Shown here one piece after another: positions 24,875 to 33,623 of a stretch of DNA of 64,000 nt. How positions within the stretch are numbered: position 1 is the first letter of the stretch; each line of letters starts with the position of its first letter. Below the pieces are notes generated by a model. It made no database searches and was not told the origin of the DNA. It worked only from the letters and a program-made list of their open reading frames with translations. A program made the position numbers and the translations under genes. Where the stretch lies: positions 1 through 64,000 of the forward strand of contig NZ_JALGQH010000029.1 of NCBI RefSeq assembly GCF_022810305.1, given 5' to 3'. This stretch comes from Rhodococcus sp. ARC_M6 (GTDB lineage: Bacteria; Actinomycetota; Actinomycetes; Mycobacteriales; Mycobacteriaceae).

Positions 24875-25600
24875 ATGACACGCACAGTTCTCATCACAGG
24901 TGGCGGCACAGGAATAGGGCGGGCCGTCGCAGCAGCATTCGCCGACAATGGTGACGCAGTCGTCATAACCGGTCGACGTAGCAAAATCCTCGAACACGCA
25001 GCTGATCAACTGGGTCCGAATGTTCAGGCGATTGTGTGCGACAACTCCGACCCGAAAGACCTACAACGGTTGCAGCAGTCGCTATCGACATCAGTGGACG
25101 TCCTTGTCCACTGCGCCGGCGGAAACACCGATTTCGATCGCCCTTCCCCCACCGACCTCGAGACGCTGGCGGCATCGTGGCGCGCAAACCTCGACTCCAA
25201 CCTGCTCTCGGCGGTCCTGACCACAGCCGCGTTTCGCGGCGCCCTCGCCGACGGCGGCAGCGTAATCACTATCGGTTCGATAGCTGCAGACAAGGGTGCG
25301 GGCGCGTACGGAGCCGCCAAAGCCGCTGTTGCAACATGGAATATCGATCTGGCTGCCGAACTCGGCCCCGAAGGAATCACAGCCAACATCGTGTCGCCCG
25401 GATACATCGCGAACACCGAGTTTTTTCGCGATATCCTCACTGACGAGCGGCGTGATGCGTTGATCGAATCCACAAGCACCAAGCGTGCGGGAACACCGGA
25501 AGATATCGCGGCCGCAGTCTTTTTCCTTGCGTCATCAGGTGCCCGGCAGATCACGGGCCAGGTACTGGCAGTGAACGGCGGTGAACGCACGAGTCGCTGA
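24875..25600 (+). CDS. SDR-family oxidoreductase
   Basis: A 241-residue classical short-chain dehydrogenase. The cofactor motif TGGGTGIG is near residues 8-15, then HCAGGN, the catalytic Ser (TIGSIAADKG) and Tyr-x-x-x-Lys (YGAAKAA), and a VNGGE C-terminus. The RR after ITG suggests NADPH preference. GGAGG lies before the ATG. It shares a divergent promoter with the MarR gene. The substrate is unknown. Confidence 0.9.
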   Translation: MTRTVLITGGGTGIGRAVAAAFADNGDAVVITGRRSKILEHAADQLGPNVQAIVCDNSDPKDLQRLQQSLSTSVDVLVHCAGGNTDFDRPSPTDLETLAASWRANLDSNLLSAVLTTAAFRGALADGGSVITIGSIAADKGAGAYGAAKAAVATWNIDLAAELGPEGITANIVSPGYIANTEFFRDILTDERRDALIESTSTKRAGTPEDIAAAVFFLASSGARQITGQVLAVNGGERTSR

Positions 25601-26320
25601 CTAGCCGAGATGTCGCCCGAAGAACGAGTCGATGCGTTTCCAGGCATCTTCAGCCGCAACAGGGTCGGGTCCGACGCCGAGGATCCGCTCCAACGGACGC
25701 AACACCTTGGGGCCGGCCTCCGCATCGTTGAGAAACGCGTGTCCAGCAGTGGGATATTCCTTGATGTCGTTCTCGACGCCGGCTTTGTTCAGCGCCGTTT
25801 CCAGTTTCAGCGCGGCTCCCCGCAAGGACGGATCGCGCCTGCCGAAACTGCCGACCACAGGACATGAATCTGCTACTGCCGCATCGAGTTTGCGCGGAAG
25901 TTGACCGTAGTTCACGGATGCCGCATCGAAATCACCCGCGCTGACCATCGCAAACCCGCCACCCATGCAGAACCCGATGATACCGATCTTGCCGGTGCAA
26001 CCGGATGACTCCATCAACCAGTTTCGTGCCACTTCGATGTCGACAAAAGCTCGACCCTGTCCACGCAGCATCGACGTCATGGTCGGCACAAGACACCGCT
26101 TCGCGCCGCCCGCGCTGTACAGATCGACGGCCAAGGTCAGGAATCCGGCAGCAGCCAACCGCTTGGCCTGCCGCTGCATCACGTCGTCGAGCCCGAAGGC
26201 CTCATGGATCATGACCACTCCCGGCCACGGACCGGGGCCCGAAGGTGCCTCCAGAATTCCGCGTAGCGGCTGCGAACCGCCAACTACTGCGGAGCGCCCG
26301 GTCAGATCGATGTCCACCAT
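25601..26320 (-). CDS. Dienelactone hydrolase family protein
   Basis: The 239-residue alpha/beta hydrolase has the dienelactone hydrolase triad Cys118 (GFCMGGGF), Asp163 and His194 (AGHAFLND), plus Glu40 in IHEAFGL. The true dienelactone hydrolases act in chloroaromatic breakdown, but many family members have other ester substrates. No aromatic genes lie next to it. It abuts the convergent SDR gene with no gap. Confidence 0.9.
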   Translation of the reverse strand: MVDIDLTGRSAVVGGSQPLRGILEAPSGPGPWPGVVMIHEAFGLDDVMQRQAKRLAAAGFLTLAVDLYSAGGAKRCLVPTMTSMLRGQGRAFVDIEVARNWLMESSGCTGKIGIIGFCMGGGFAMVSAGDFDAASVNYGQLPRKLDAAVADSCPVVGSFGRRDPSLRGAALKLETALNKAGVENDIKEYPTAGHAFLNDAEAGPKVLRPLERILGVGPDPVAAEDAWKRIDSFFGRHLG

Positions 26321-26462
26321 CAGCAGATAGTAGGCCGAACAGGCGATTCACTACCCGAACCGACGACGATTACCGGACCCGAAATGACACCAATTGCCCA
26401 ACCGAACGTCCCGAAAATGATCAATTTATGCCTTCTGAAGTGCCTTTTTTGCACGCCACGGT

Positions 26463-26549
26463 GCGCAAACTTGCGCGGCATGCAAAGATGGAGGTATCGA
26501 GATCGGGACTTCGATGTGAAACCCGGATCGTTTTGTAGGGAGTATTTGT
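26463..26549 (+). promoter_or_regulatory. Promoter region and leader of csp copy 2
   Basis: The leader from about 26496 repeats that of copy 1. Just before it, GCGCAA-AC-TTGCGC (26463-26476) is a perfect palindrome near the expected promoter and absent from the visible part of copy 1. A GGGAGT ribosome binding site precedes the ATG. The rest of 26321-26462 shows nothing. Confidence 0.55.
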
Positions 26550-26753
26550 ATGGCACAGGGCATCGTGAAGTGGTTCAACGGCGAAAAGGGCTTTGGTTTC
26601 ATCGCTCCCGACGACGGAACACCGGACGTGTTCGTTCACTACTCTGAGATCTCGGGCAACGGCTACAAGTCGCTCGACGAGAACCAGCGTGTGGAGTTCG
26701 AGGTTGGCCAGGGCCAGAAGGGCCCCCAGGCTACCAATGTGCGCGCTGTCTAG
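26550..26753 (+). CDS. cspA: Cold-shock protein, CspA family (copy 2)
   Basis: A 67-residue cold-shock domain protein with RNA-binding motifs KGFGFI and VFVHYS. It is nearly identical to copy 1 in protein, leader and terminator, so the pair arose by duplication of the whole unit and has been kept similar. Differences are few (VFVHYS for LFVHFS, SLDENQ for SLEENQ, NVRAV for DVRTV). The copies may differ in induction rather than activity. Confidence 0.95.
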   Translation: MAQGIVKWFNGEKGFGFIAPDDGTPDVFVHYSEISGNGYKSLDENQRVEFEVGQGQKGPQATNVRAV

Positions 26754-26765
26754 TCAGTGACACAG

Positions 26766-26802
26766 AAAGAGGGTCGCATCCGCAAGGGTGCGGCCCTCTT
26801 TT
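26766..26802 (+). terminator. Rho-independent terminator of csp copy 2
   Basis: AAAGAGGGTCGC pairs with GCGGCCCTCTTTT, the same hairpin form as after copy 1, just after the stop. Confidence 0.85.
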
Positions 26803-26837
26803 GTATCTGGCCCTCTTTGCATCCTCCGGCCTGACGG

Positions 26838-27584
26838 CTACTGATCTTCGGATCGAGCTTTGATCACCGCTGACACCGTGGCTTCGATATTCGATTCAGC
26901 TGCAGCCTTGTCGACGCCAAGGTCGGTGAGAACACCGGAACCGTCTTCCAGTTCGAGCAATGCGAGCAGGATATGTTCGGTGCCGATGTAGTTGTGCCCC
27001 AACCTGAGGGCCTCGCGGAAGGTCAGTTCGAGAGCTTTCTTGGATTGAGCGTCAAAGGGAATGAGCTGAGGTAGCTCATCCGCTCCCCCTGCTGCCAATC
27101 CGCTGGTGACGGCGTCGCGCACCGCCTCGAGGCCTATCCCCTGCGCAACAATCGCCTGAGCCGCCAACGCCTCGGGATCCGTCAGAAGCCCGAGAATCAA
27201 ATGCGCCGGATAAATCTCCGCGCTACCGGTTGCCCGAGCTTCATTCTGCGCAGCCATCACTACGTTCTTGGCGCGAACCGTAAATCGACTGAATCCGTCG
27301 TTGGGGTCCATCAACTTGCCTTCGCCCGGCGCTTTCGGCACAAAGCGCTTCTGCGCTGCTTGCTTGGAGACGCCCATGCTCCGCCCGATGTCGGTCCACG
27401 ACGCTCCCGATCGGCGTGCTTGGTCCACGAAGTGCCCGATGAGGTGATCGGCGACTTCACCGAGATGATCTGCTGCAACCACCGCGTCGGACAATTGGTC
27501 TAACGCATTGGTGTGGACCTTCTTGATTGCGTCGATGAGGTCATCGAGTCGGACCTTGTTTGTCATTTCTACCGGCTTGTCCAT
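26838..27584 (-). CDS. Clp N-domain protein with helix-turn-helix
   Basis: The 248-residue protein joins an N-terminal helical region with a helix-turn-helix near residues 60-81 (SWTDIGRSMGVSKQAAQKRF) to two Clp N-terminal repeats (about 98-160 and 170-235; YPAHLILGLLTDPEAL and YIGTEHILLALLELEDGSGV). It has no AAA ATPase domain. Clp N-domains bind substrate proteins or adaptors, and with a DNA-binding motif this looks like a regulator that senses protein state. Twin GTCAACC palindromes just upstream suggest it represses itself. The mechanism is inference. Confidence 0.85.
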   Translation of the reverse strand: MDKPVEMTNKVRLDDLIDAIKKVHTNALDQLSDAVVAADHLGEVADHLIGHFVDQARRSGASWTDIGRSMGVSKQAAQKRFVPKAPGEGKLMDPNDGFSRFTVRAKNVVMAAQNEARATGSAEIYPAHLILGLLTDPEALAAQAIVAQGIGLEAVRDAVTSGLAAGGADELPQLIPFDAQSKKALELTFREALRLGHNYIGTEHILLALLELEDGSGVLTDLGVDKAAAESNIEATVSAVIKARSEDQ

Positions 27585-27586
27585 GC

Positions 27587-27632
27587 GTCAACCATAGGTT
27601 GACGATCCTGGCATCGTCAACCCCGGGTTGAC
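27587..27632. promoter_or_regulatory. Twin GTCAACC-N3-GGTTGAC operators
   Basis: Two perfect palindromes, GTCAACCATAGGTTGAC (27587-27603) and GTCAACCCCGGGTTGAC (27616-27632), lie 29 bases apart directly before the Clp-N/HTH gene, in the 55-base gap after the DUF2461 gene. Identical arms with a 3-base centre suggest a dimeric regulator bound on nearly the same helix face. Confidence 0.75.
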
Positions 27633-27639
27633 GCCACTT

Positions 27640-28278
27640 TCAATTGGCCCCGAGCACCTGCCCGGACCACTCGACCAATGGGGTCAGCGCGCGCCAGGAC
27701 TTCTGAACCTCTTTGAGCGTCCGCGGGCTGTCCAACCACGACGGACTGGGAAAACTACGGCTCGCAGTCAAGGACTTGTGCCGCAGCAGTTCAATCCTCG
27801 GGTGGTCGACGGTGTAACCACGTGGCGCAGTCTTGAGGGTGTCGCCGCCGACAGTGAAGCCGGCCTTCTGCACGTCCGCGAGAATCTTCTCGAGTTCCGG
27901 GCCACGAACGTCGTCGTCGACGGCGGCGCGATAACGCGCAATCGTTTCCGACGTACTGCCGTAGAACCCGCCGGCCACCATCAATCCCGCGGGGTCGATC
28001 TGCACGTAGTAACCGCAACTCTGGGCGAGACTTACAAAGGCACCCTGGTGCGTCTTGTACGGAATCTTGTCCTTCGAGAATCGCACGTCGCGATACGGAC
28101 GGAAGAGCTTGGCCGTTCCGAACTCGTCTTCGAGTTCCGCGACGAGCGCTGTCATGGGACGACGAACCATCTCGTCGTACGTATCTTTGTGCGCGGCCCA
28201 CCAGGCCTTGCTGTTGTCAGCCTCGAGATCCTCGTAGAAGTCGAGTGCGGCAACGGGTATCCCGGTGAATGCGACCAT
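27640..28278 (-). CDS. DUF2461-family protein
   Basis: The 212-residue protein shows the DUF2461 core: FYEDLEADNSKAWWAAHKDT, then KLFRPYRDVRFSKDKIPYKT and GYYVQIDPAGLMVAGGFYGS. The function is unknown, although the family is widespread. It lies upstream of the Clp-N/HTH gene in the same direction, with the twin operators in between. Confidence 0.9.
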   Translation of the reverse strand: MVAFTGIPVAALDFYEDLEADNSKAWWAAHKDTYDEMVRRPMTALVAELEDEFGTAKLFRPYRDVRFSKDKIPYKTHQGAFVSLAQSCGYYVQIDPAGLMVAGGFYGSTSETIARYRAAVDDDVRGPELEKILADVQKAGFTVGGDTLKTAPRGYTVDHPRIELLRHKSLTASRSFPSPSWLDSPRTLKEVQKSWRALTPLVEWSGQVLGAN

Positions 28279-28373
28279 GAGGCAAGCCTACTGATCGAAA
28301 CCGTTGACGACGCAACGGGAATTGGATGCAATGAACGCATGTCCGTCAACAACGAATACCGGAACGGTGCGCC

Positions 28374-29030
28374 ATGAGCCGAGCCTCCGAGTTGATGATC
28401 GATATTCCCGGCGGCACGGTCGATCTGCGCGACGACCGCAAGGGCACCATGTGGACTGCTGCCGTCCAACCGTTTCGCTTGGCACGCTATCCGATGACTA
28501 CCGAAGTGCTACAAGGTGATTCATCATCGGCCGCCAACACTCCGGCAGTCAATGTGTCGTGGATCGACGCGGTGGCAGCCTGCAACAAACTCTCAGCGGA
28601 CGACGGCCTCACTCCCGCTTACCTCGACATCGACAGCGACTCACCGCAGTGGGATCGGCAGGCCAACGGGTACCGTCTCGCCACAGAAGCGGAATGGCAG
28701 TATGCGTGCAAAGCCGGCACCACGGGATATCGCTACGGCGAGGTCGCCGATATCGCTTGGTACAGCGACAACTCCGATGGCCATGTCCACCCGGTCGGCC
28801 TGAAGGAACCCAATGCTTGGGGCTTGTACGACATGATCGGCAACGTCTGGGAATGGTGCTGGGATCTCTACGATCCCGAGGTCTACGGCACCTACCGCAT
28901 CTTCCGAGGAGGCAGTTGGGCCGAAGAAGCACGTGGTTGTGGGGCAAGCGTCCGTCGTCGTAGCCACCCGACTTTCTCGATCGACGACTTGGGCTTCCGT
29001 ATCGCCCAATCTGCAGGTCCTGGCGAATAG
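28374..29030 (+). CDS. Formylglycine-generating-enzyme-like (SUMF1) domain protein
   Basis: The 218-residue protein is a lone FGE/sulfatase-modifying domain: IPGGTVDLRDDRKG, then PAVNVSWIDAVAACNKLSAD, YRLATEAEWQYACKAG, NAWGLYDMIGNVWEWCWDLY and RIFRGGSWAEEARGC ending in GFRIA. It is shorter than true FGE, and no sulfatase gene is adjacent. Many bacterial members have other or unknown roles, so formylglycine formation should not be assumed. It is divergent from DUF2461 and upstream of a lipase gene. Confidence 0.88.
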   Translation: MSRASELMIDIPGGTVDLRDDRKGTMWTAAVQPFRLARYPMTTEVLQGDSSSAANTPAVNVSWIDAVAACNKLSADDGLTPAYLDIDSDSPQWDRQANGYRLATEAEWQYACKAGTTGYRYGEVADIAWYSDNSDGHVHPVGLKEPNAWGLYDMIGNVWEWCWDLYDPEVYGTYRIFRGGSWAEEARGCGASVRRRSHPTFSIDDLGFRIAQSAGPGE

Positions 29031-29079
29031 CATAGGAAGAATCCGCGTACCGGAACCGGTCGGGAGAGAGGGCGCAACC

Positions 29080-29922
29080 ATGCAGCGTGAAGAGTCGTCG
29101 TTCACCGGCGTATCCGGCACCAAGATCGTCTACGACGTATGGACTCCGGATCGTGAGCCCACCGGCGTCCTCGTCCTGTGCCATGGTCTCGGCGAACATG
29201 CTCGCCGCTACGACCATGTGGCTGCCCGACTGGGCGAACTCGGCCTGATCGTGTACGCCCCGGACCACCGCGGACATGGACGGTCCGGCGGAAAGCGCGT
29301 CCATTTGAAGGAATTTTCCGATTTCACCGACGACGTCCACACTCTGTTCGGAATCGCGACGGCAGCACATCCAGGCAAGGACAAGTTCCTGCTCGGCCAC
29401 AGTATGGGCGGCGCTATCGCGCTGAGTTACGCACTCGATCACCAGAGCGACCTGAAAGCGCTGGCACTGTCCGGGCCGGCCGTGATCATCGCGACCGGTA
29501 CACCCAAGATCGTCATGCAGTTGGGTAAGTTCCTCGGCAAGTATCTCCCGGATGTTCCGGTCGAGAGCCTGGAAGCAGCTGCGGTGTCACGCGATCAGAA
29601 TGTTGTCGACGAGTACAACGCTGATCCGCTGATCCATCATGGGAAGGTTCCGGCCGGAATTGCGCGCGGAATGATCACGGCGGCAGAAGGATTCCCGTCC
29701 CGCCTGCCTTCACTGACCATTCCGGTTCTGCTGCAACACGGATCCGCCGACCGCCTCACAGATCCGGCCGGCAGCAAGCTGGTTGCCGACCTGGCCGGAT
29801 CCACGGACGTCACATTGAAGGTGTACGACGGCCTGTACCACGAGATCTACAACGAGCCTGAGCAGAAAGAAGTTCTGGACGATCTTGTCGAGTGGCTACG
29901 CCCCCGCGTCACCGGCGCATAG
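29080..29922 (+). CDS. Monoacylglycerol lipase-like alpha/beta hydrolase
   Basis: The 280-residue protein is a serine hydrolase of the monoglyceride lipase type: CHGLGEHARRYDHVA, the nucleophile Ser108 in GHSMGG, the Asp region HGSADRLTDP, and the His in YHEIYNEPE, which is a hallmark of this family. It would free fatty acids from monoacylglycerols. No signal peptide is present. The ATG at 29080 follows GGGAGAGAGGG. Confidence 0.92.
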   Translation: MQREESSFTGVSGTKIVYDVWTPDREPTGVLVLCHGLGEHARRYDHVAARLGELGLIVYAPDHRGHGRSGGKRVHLKEFSDFTDDVHTLFGIATAAHPGKDKFLLGHSMGGAIALSYALDHQSDLKALALSGPAVIIATGTPKIVMQLGKFLGKYLPDVPVESLEAAAVSRDQNVVDEYNADPLIHHGKVPAGIARGMITAAEGFPSRLPSLTIPVLLQHGSADRLTDPAGSKLVADLAGSTDVTLKVYDGLYHEIYNEPEQKEVLDDLVEWLRPRVTGA

Positions 29923-29926
29923 TTCG

Positions 29927-30493
29927 ATGACAACATGCGGGATCCTGCTTGCCGCCGGCGCAGGATCCCGCATGGGTACACCCAAAGCTCTGATGGTCGA
30001 CGCCGACGGATCATGGCTATGCCATGGAGTCTCGGTGCTGCTCGGCGTCGGCTGCACTCCGGTGATCGTTGTACTCGGAGCCCAAGCCTCGGACGCCACA
30101 GCACTCTTGCCCTCCGATTCCACGAATATTCTTGTGGTGGAATCGGACTGGCAGAAGGGAATGAGCGCGTCACTGCACGCCGGCCTCGACGCCGCACACA
30201 AGCTGACTGTCGATGCCGCCGTCGTCACCCTCGTTGATCTGCCGGATCTCAACGCCGGGACCGTAGCTCGCATGGTCGGCCCGACGCCCGTTCAACCGAA
30301 CACCCTCCGGCGCGCGGTATTTCACGGCAGTCCCGGACATCCCGTCGTCATCGGGCGGGACCATTGGGACGCCCTGATCAACTCCTTGACCGGTGACGCC
30401 GGCGCCGGCGCGTATCTGCGCGAGCACCGAGCAGAACTCGTGGAATGTTCCGATCTGAGTACGGGCCAGGACGTCGACTATCCGCCGGCGTAA
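29927..30493 (+). CDS. MobA-like nucleotidyltransferase
   Basis: A 188-residue NTP transferase with the nucleotide-binding start ILLAAGAGSRMGTPKAL and the DLPDL motif. This resembles MocA/CoxC-type molybdopterin cytidylyltransferases, which load CMP onto the cofactor of xanthine dehydrogenase-type enzymes. No molybdoenzyme lies in the window. It starts at the ATG at 29927, five bases after the lipase stop, so the two share a transcript. Another NDP-sugar or alcohol substrate cannot be excluded. Confidence 0.82.
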   Translation: MTTCGILLAAGAGSRMGTPKALMVDADGSWLCHGVSVLLGVGCTPVIVVLGAQASDATALLPSDSTNILVVESDWQKGMSASLHAGLDAAHKLTVDAAVVTLVDLPDLNAGTVARMVGPTPVQPNTLRRAVFHGSPGHPVVIGRDHWDALINSLTGDAGAGAYLREHRAELVECSDLSTGQDVDYPPA

Positions 30494-30494
30494 A

Positions 30495-31466
30495 TCAGGC
30501 GCTCAACTGCTGCTTCGACGCCAAGGTCCGCTCCAGGAATGCGATGGAAAGATCGACGATCGTGCGACCCTCGCGCAGGGATTTACCGATCACCGGGAAG
30601 GCATGGATCTGCCCGCTCCAGATGTGAGTCTCGACGGATTGGCCTACCTTGATGAGGTTTTCGGTCATGATTTCCACATCGGGACGCATCAGTTCGTACT
30701 CTGCAGCGACCAGGAATGTCGGCGGGATCAGGCTCGGGTCGGCATTGATCGGGGACTGTGCACCGACAATCTCGTCCGGTCCGTCCAGCCACCGATCCTT
30801 GAGTTTCTCGACCTGCGACATCGGCAGGTACGCATCCCGTTTCATGAAGTCGGGGTCATGCTCTTCGAGGTCGACGTTAAGTAGCGGCGAGTATCCGATA
30901 ACCGCGGCCGGCCGGATGATTCCACGCAGTGCGGCGATTTCGGCAACCTTCATGGCCAGGTATCCACCGGCCGAATCACCCGCAACCACAATCTTGTTCG
31001 GGTCTTCGGCAGTCTCGAGGAGAGCTGTGTAGGCCGCCATCGCATCCACCACCGACGTCCCGATCGAGCCTTCGGGTAGCTGGCGGTAGCGGACGGAGAT
31101 CACCGGGACACCCGCCTTCGCGGACAGCAATCCACACAGAGCTCGGTGTGTGGCAAGGCCGCAGAAGATGAATCCGCCGCCGTGGAAGTACAGGATTGTG
31201 GCACCGGCTAGCTCACCTGTTGCCCGGCGGGGATGTGTCACCTTCTCACTGGAAACCCCACCGAGCCGCAACGGTTCGATGTCGAGGTTCTTGGGCTTCG
31301 GCAGGCGGTCGGCCAGCGCGTCGAGGCGTTCCAGCTGCCGGATTCCGCGGTCACTGGTCGGCCAGAGCGTGAACATCGGCTTCACGAACGTCCTGGTCAC
31401 CGCGAAGATGAACCGTGCTCGCGGGCTCACGTCCCAGTGCCAAACCGTCGAATCTCGCGTCCGCAT
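30495..31466 (-). CDS. HSL-type esterase/lipase
   Basis: The 323-residue hydrolase has the oxyanion motif HGGGFIF and nucleophile motif GDSAGGY of the hormone-sensitive lipase family, with the catalytic His near IHAFPVIG. The start MRTRDSTVWHWDVSPRARF at 31466 is preferred over an upstream ATG because GGGAGGA lies before it. It likely cleaves short-chain or steroid-type esters; the substrate is unknown. Confidence 0.9.
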   Translation of the reverse strand: MRTRDSTVWHWDVSPRARFIFAVTRTFVKPMFTLWPTSDRGIRQLERLDALADRLPKPKNLDIEPLRLGGVSSEKVTHPRRATGELAGATILYFHGGGFIFCGLATHRALCGLLSAKAGVPVISVRYRQLPEGSIGTSVVDAMAAYTALLETAEDPNKIVVAGDSAGGYLAMKVAEIAALRGIIRPAAVIGYSPLLNVDLEEHDPDFMKRDAYLPMSQVEKLKDRWLDGPDEIVGAQSPINADPSLIPPTFLVAAEYELMRPDVEIMTENLIKVGQSVETHIWSGQIHAFPVIGKSLREGRTIVDLSIAFLERTLASKQQLSA

Positions 31467-31569
31467 AGCGTCCTCCCAGGTCAAAGCGTTTTGTGTATTT
31501 GAGTTACACATACTTTTCAGAGAACGATAACCGACGAGCATCCACGAGGACAGGTGCGCTCCAAAAGTC

Positions 31570-32094
31570 TCAGTATCCGAGCGTCTCCAGTCTCCGCAGG
31601 ATCTCTTCCACGATCACGGCAGGACTGCCGCCCACGTCCACGACGATTGCCTGTTCGTCCGGGTCGATCGGTTCGAGAGTAGATATCTGCGAGTCCAGAA
31701 GCGACGGCGGCATGTAGTGGTCGAGACGCGCCGTCAACCGCTGGCCGATCTGATCACGCGAGCCTGCGAGATGCACGAACACCACATTTTCGCCTCGCAG
31801 GACGTCCCGATAGCTTCGCTTGAGCGCCGAGCAGGTCACGATGCCAGGCTCCCCCGCATCGGTGTGTTCGGTGATCCACCGAGCGATCTTGTCCAGCCAC
31901 GGCCAACGGTCGTCGTCGTCGAGGGGATGTCCGGCAGCCATCTTCTCGATGTTGGCTTGCGGGTGCAGATCGTCGCCCTCTTGAAGGTCCCACCCCATGG
32001 CACCGGCAATCATTCCGCCGACGGTTGATTTACCCGACCCCGAGACACCCATTACGACGAGTACCGGATTCTTCTGCGCTATTTCAGTAGTCAT
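31570..32094 (-). CDS. gntK: Gluconokinase
   Basis: The 174-residue kinase has the P-loop GVSGSGKST (residues 16-24) and the GntK marks EGDDLHPQANIEKMAAGHPL, DDDDRWPWL and CSALKRSYRD. It phosphorylates gluconate to 6-phosphogluconate. It lies nine bases behind the gluconate permease gene. Length is standard. Confidence 0.95.
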   Translation of the reverse strand: MTTEIAQKNPVLVVMGVSGSGKSTVGGMIAGAMGWDLQEGDDLHPQANIEKMAAGHPLDDDDRWPWLDKIARWITEHTDAGEPGIVTCSALKRSYRDVLRGENVVFVHLAGSRDQIGQRLTARLDHYMPPSLLDSQISTLEPIDPDEQAIVVDVGGSPAVIVEEILRRLETLGY

Positions 32095-32103
32095 GTTCCA
32101 GCC

Positions 32104-33492
32104 CTAGATGATTGCGCTCAGTACAAGAACGCCGGCCAAACCGGACACCGAGATGATGCATTCCATCACGGTCCACGTCTTGAGGTTCTGCACGACGCTG
32201 ACGCCGAGGTATTCCTTGACCAACCAGAACCCGGCATCGTTGACGTGGGAGAGGAACAGGGAGCCCGCTCCGATCGCCAGCACCATCAGCGAGACATGAG
32301 TGGACGACAGATCTGCGGCTACCGGAGCAAGAATGCCCGACGCGGTTACGGTGGCAACTGTTGCCGAACCTGTTGCAACGCGGATCAATACGGCGACCAA
32401 CCAAGCGAGGAAGAGTACCGGCAGGCTGCTGCCCTTGATGGCGTCGGCAATCACGTCGGCAATGCCCGTGTCGATGAGTACCTGCTTGAAGCCGCCGCCG
32501 GCGCCGACGATCAAGAGAATGCCGGCGATCGGCGGAAGCGAACTTTCGAGAGATTTGGAGATGGCCTTGCGGTCCATTCCACCGCCGCGGCCGAGGAGCA
32601 CCATGCCAGCCAGAACTGCGAGACCCAAAGCGACAACGGGTGTTCCGAGGAAGTCGAGCACCGATTTGGGGAGCGCATCTGAATCAGGAGCGATGACGTC
32701 GGCAAACGCTTTGCCGAGCATGAGCACCACGGGAAGCAGGATTGCGGAGAGAGTGGCTGCGAAAGACGGCCTCTGTTTCTTCTCTTCTTCGCCTAAATCT
32801 TCGCCGGTGACAAAGAGATCCGGAACTTTGACATCAACCCACCGTGCGGCGATCTTGCTGAATACCGGACCGGCGAGAACAACGGTGGGGATGGCAACCA
32901 GCACACCGAGCGCCAGAGTGAGCCCGAGGTTCGCGTCCAATGCGGAGACCGCAACGAGCGGGCCCGGATGCGGTGGGACCAATCCGTGCATTGCAGAGAG
33001 TCCGGCGAGCGTGGGGATTGCGATTCGGATCAACGACTGGCCGGAGCGCCGAGCCACCAGGATGATGACCGGCATCAGGAGCACAAGTCCGATTTCGAAG
33101 AACATCGGCAGGCCGATGACGGCACCGACCAACGCCATCGTCCACGGCAGCGCCGCGGCACTGGACCGACTGACCAAGGTGTCGACAACTCGATCGGCAC
33201 CGCCCGAGTCGGCCAGCAATTTGCCGAACATCGCCCCGAAGCCGATCAGGATGCCGACGCCACCCATCGTCGAGCCGAATCCGGTGGCGAATGCGGCGAC
33301 AGATTCAGCGGACCCGAGACCAGCAGCCAGTCCGACGCCGACGGCTCCGATCGACAGGGCCAGGAAGGGATGCAGATCCAGCCAGGTGATGAGCGCGATG
33401 ATCACGGCGACGCCAACGACCGCGGCGATGATCAATCGAGCATCGCTACCAGCGGGGACGATCTCCGCCGCCAGCAGTGCTGTGGTGTTCAT
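32104..33492 (-). CDS. gntP: Gluconate permease (GntP family)
   Basis: The 462-residue polytopic protein is a GntP-type gluconate/proton symporter: MHGLVPPHPGPLVAVSAL, RVATGSATVATVTASGILAP and SHVNDAGFWLVKEYLGVSV are family signatures. The start MNTTALLAAEIVP at 33492 fits the family. It forms an operon with gntK and is divergent from a GntR regulator. Confidence 0.95.
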   Translation of the reverse strand: MNTTALLAAEIVPAGSDARLIIAAVVGVAVIIALITWLDLHPFLALSIGAVGVGLAAGLGSAESVAAFATGFGSTMGGVGILIGFGAMFGKLLADSGGADRVVDTLVSRSSAAALPWTMALVGAVIGLPMFFEIGLVLLMPVIILVARRSGQSLIRIAIPTLAGLSAMHGLVPPHPGPLVAVSALDANLGLTLALGVLVAIPTVVLAGPVFSKIAARWVDVKVPDLFVTGEDLGEEEKKQRPSFAATLSAILLPVVLMLGKAFADVIAPDSDALPKSVLDFLGTPVVALGLAVLAGMVLLGRGGGMDRKAISKSLESSLPPIAGILLIVGAGGGFKQVLIDTGIADVIADAIKGSSLPVLFLAWLVAVLIRVATGSATVATVTASGILAPVAADLSSTHVSLMVLAIGAGSLFLSHVNDAGFWLVKEYLGVSVVQNLKTWTVMECIISVSGLAGVLVLSAII

Positions 33493-33540
33493 AGGGACTC
33501 CAGTCCGGTGAGTGATTGAGGTCACTGTTCCTTAATTAAC

Positions 33541-33572
33541 CTACAATTTCAAGACCAGACACTAATTTGTAG
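33541..33572. promoter_or_regulatory. Candidate gluconate operator
   Basis: CTACAATTT and AATTTGTAG form an imperfect inverted repeat in the AT-rich divergent region between gntP and its regulator gene. Placement and symmetry suggest the GntR binding site. Confidence 0.45.
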
Positions 33573-33623
33573 TATTTATCGACCTTGCAGCGGGCTTATC
33601 CATACGCGTGGGACCATCTATCC

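Noticed and set aside
32300-33511. Plus-strand open frames across gntP
   Set aside because: Antisense to a well-defined permease with family motifs.
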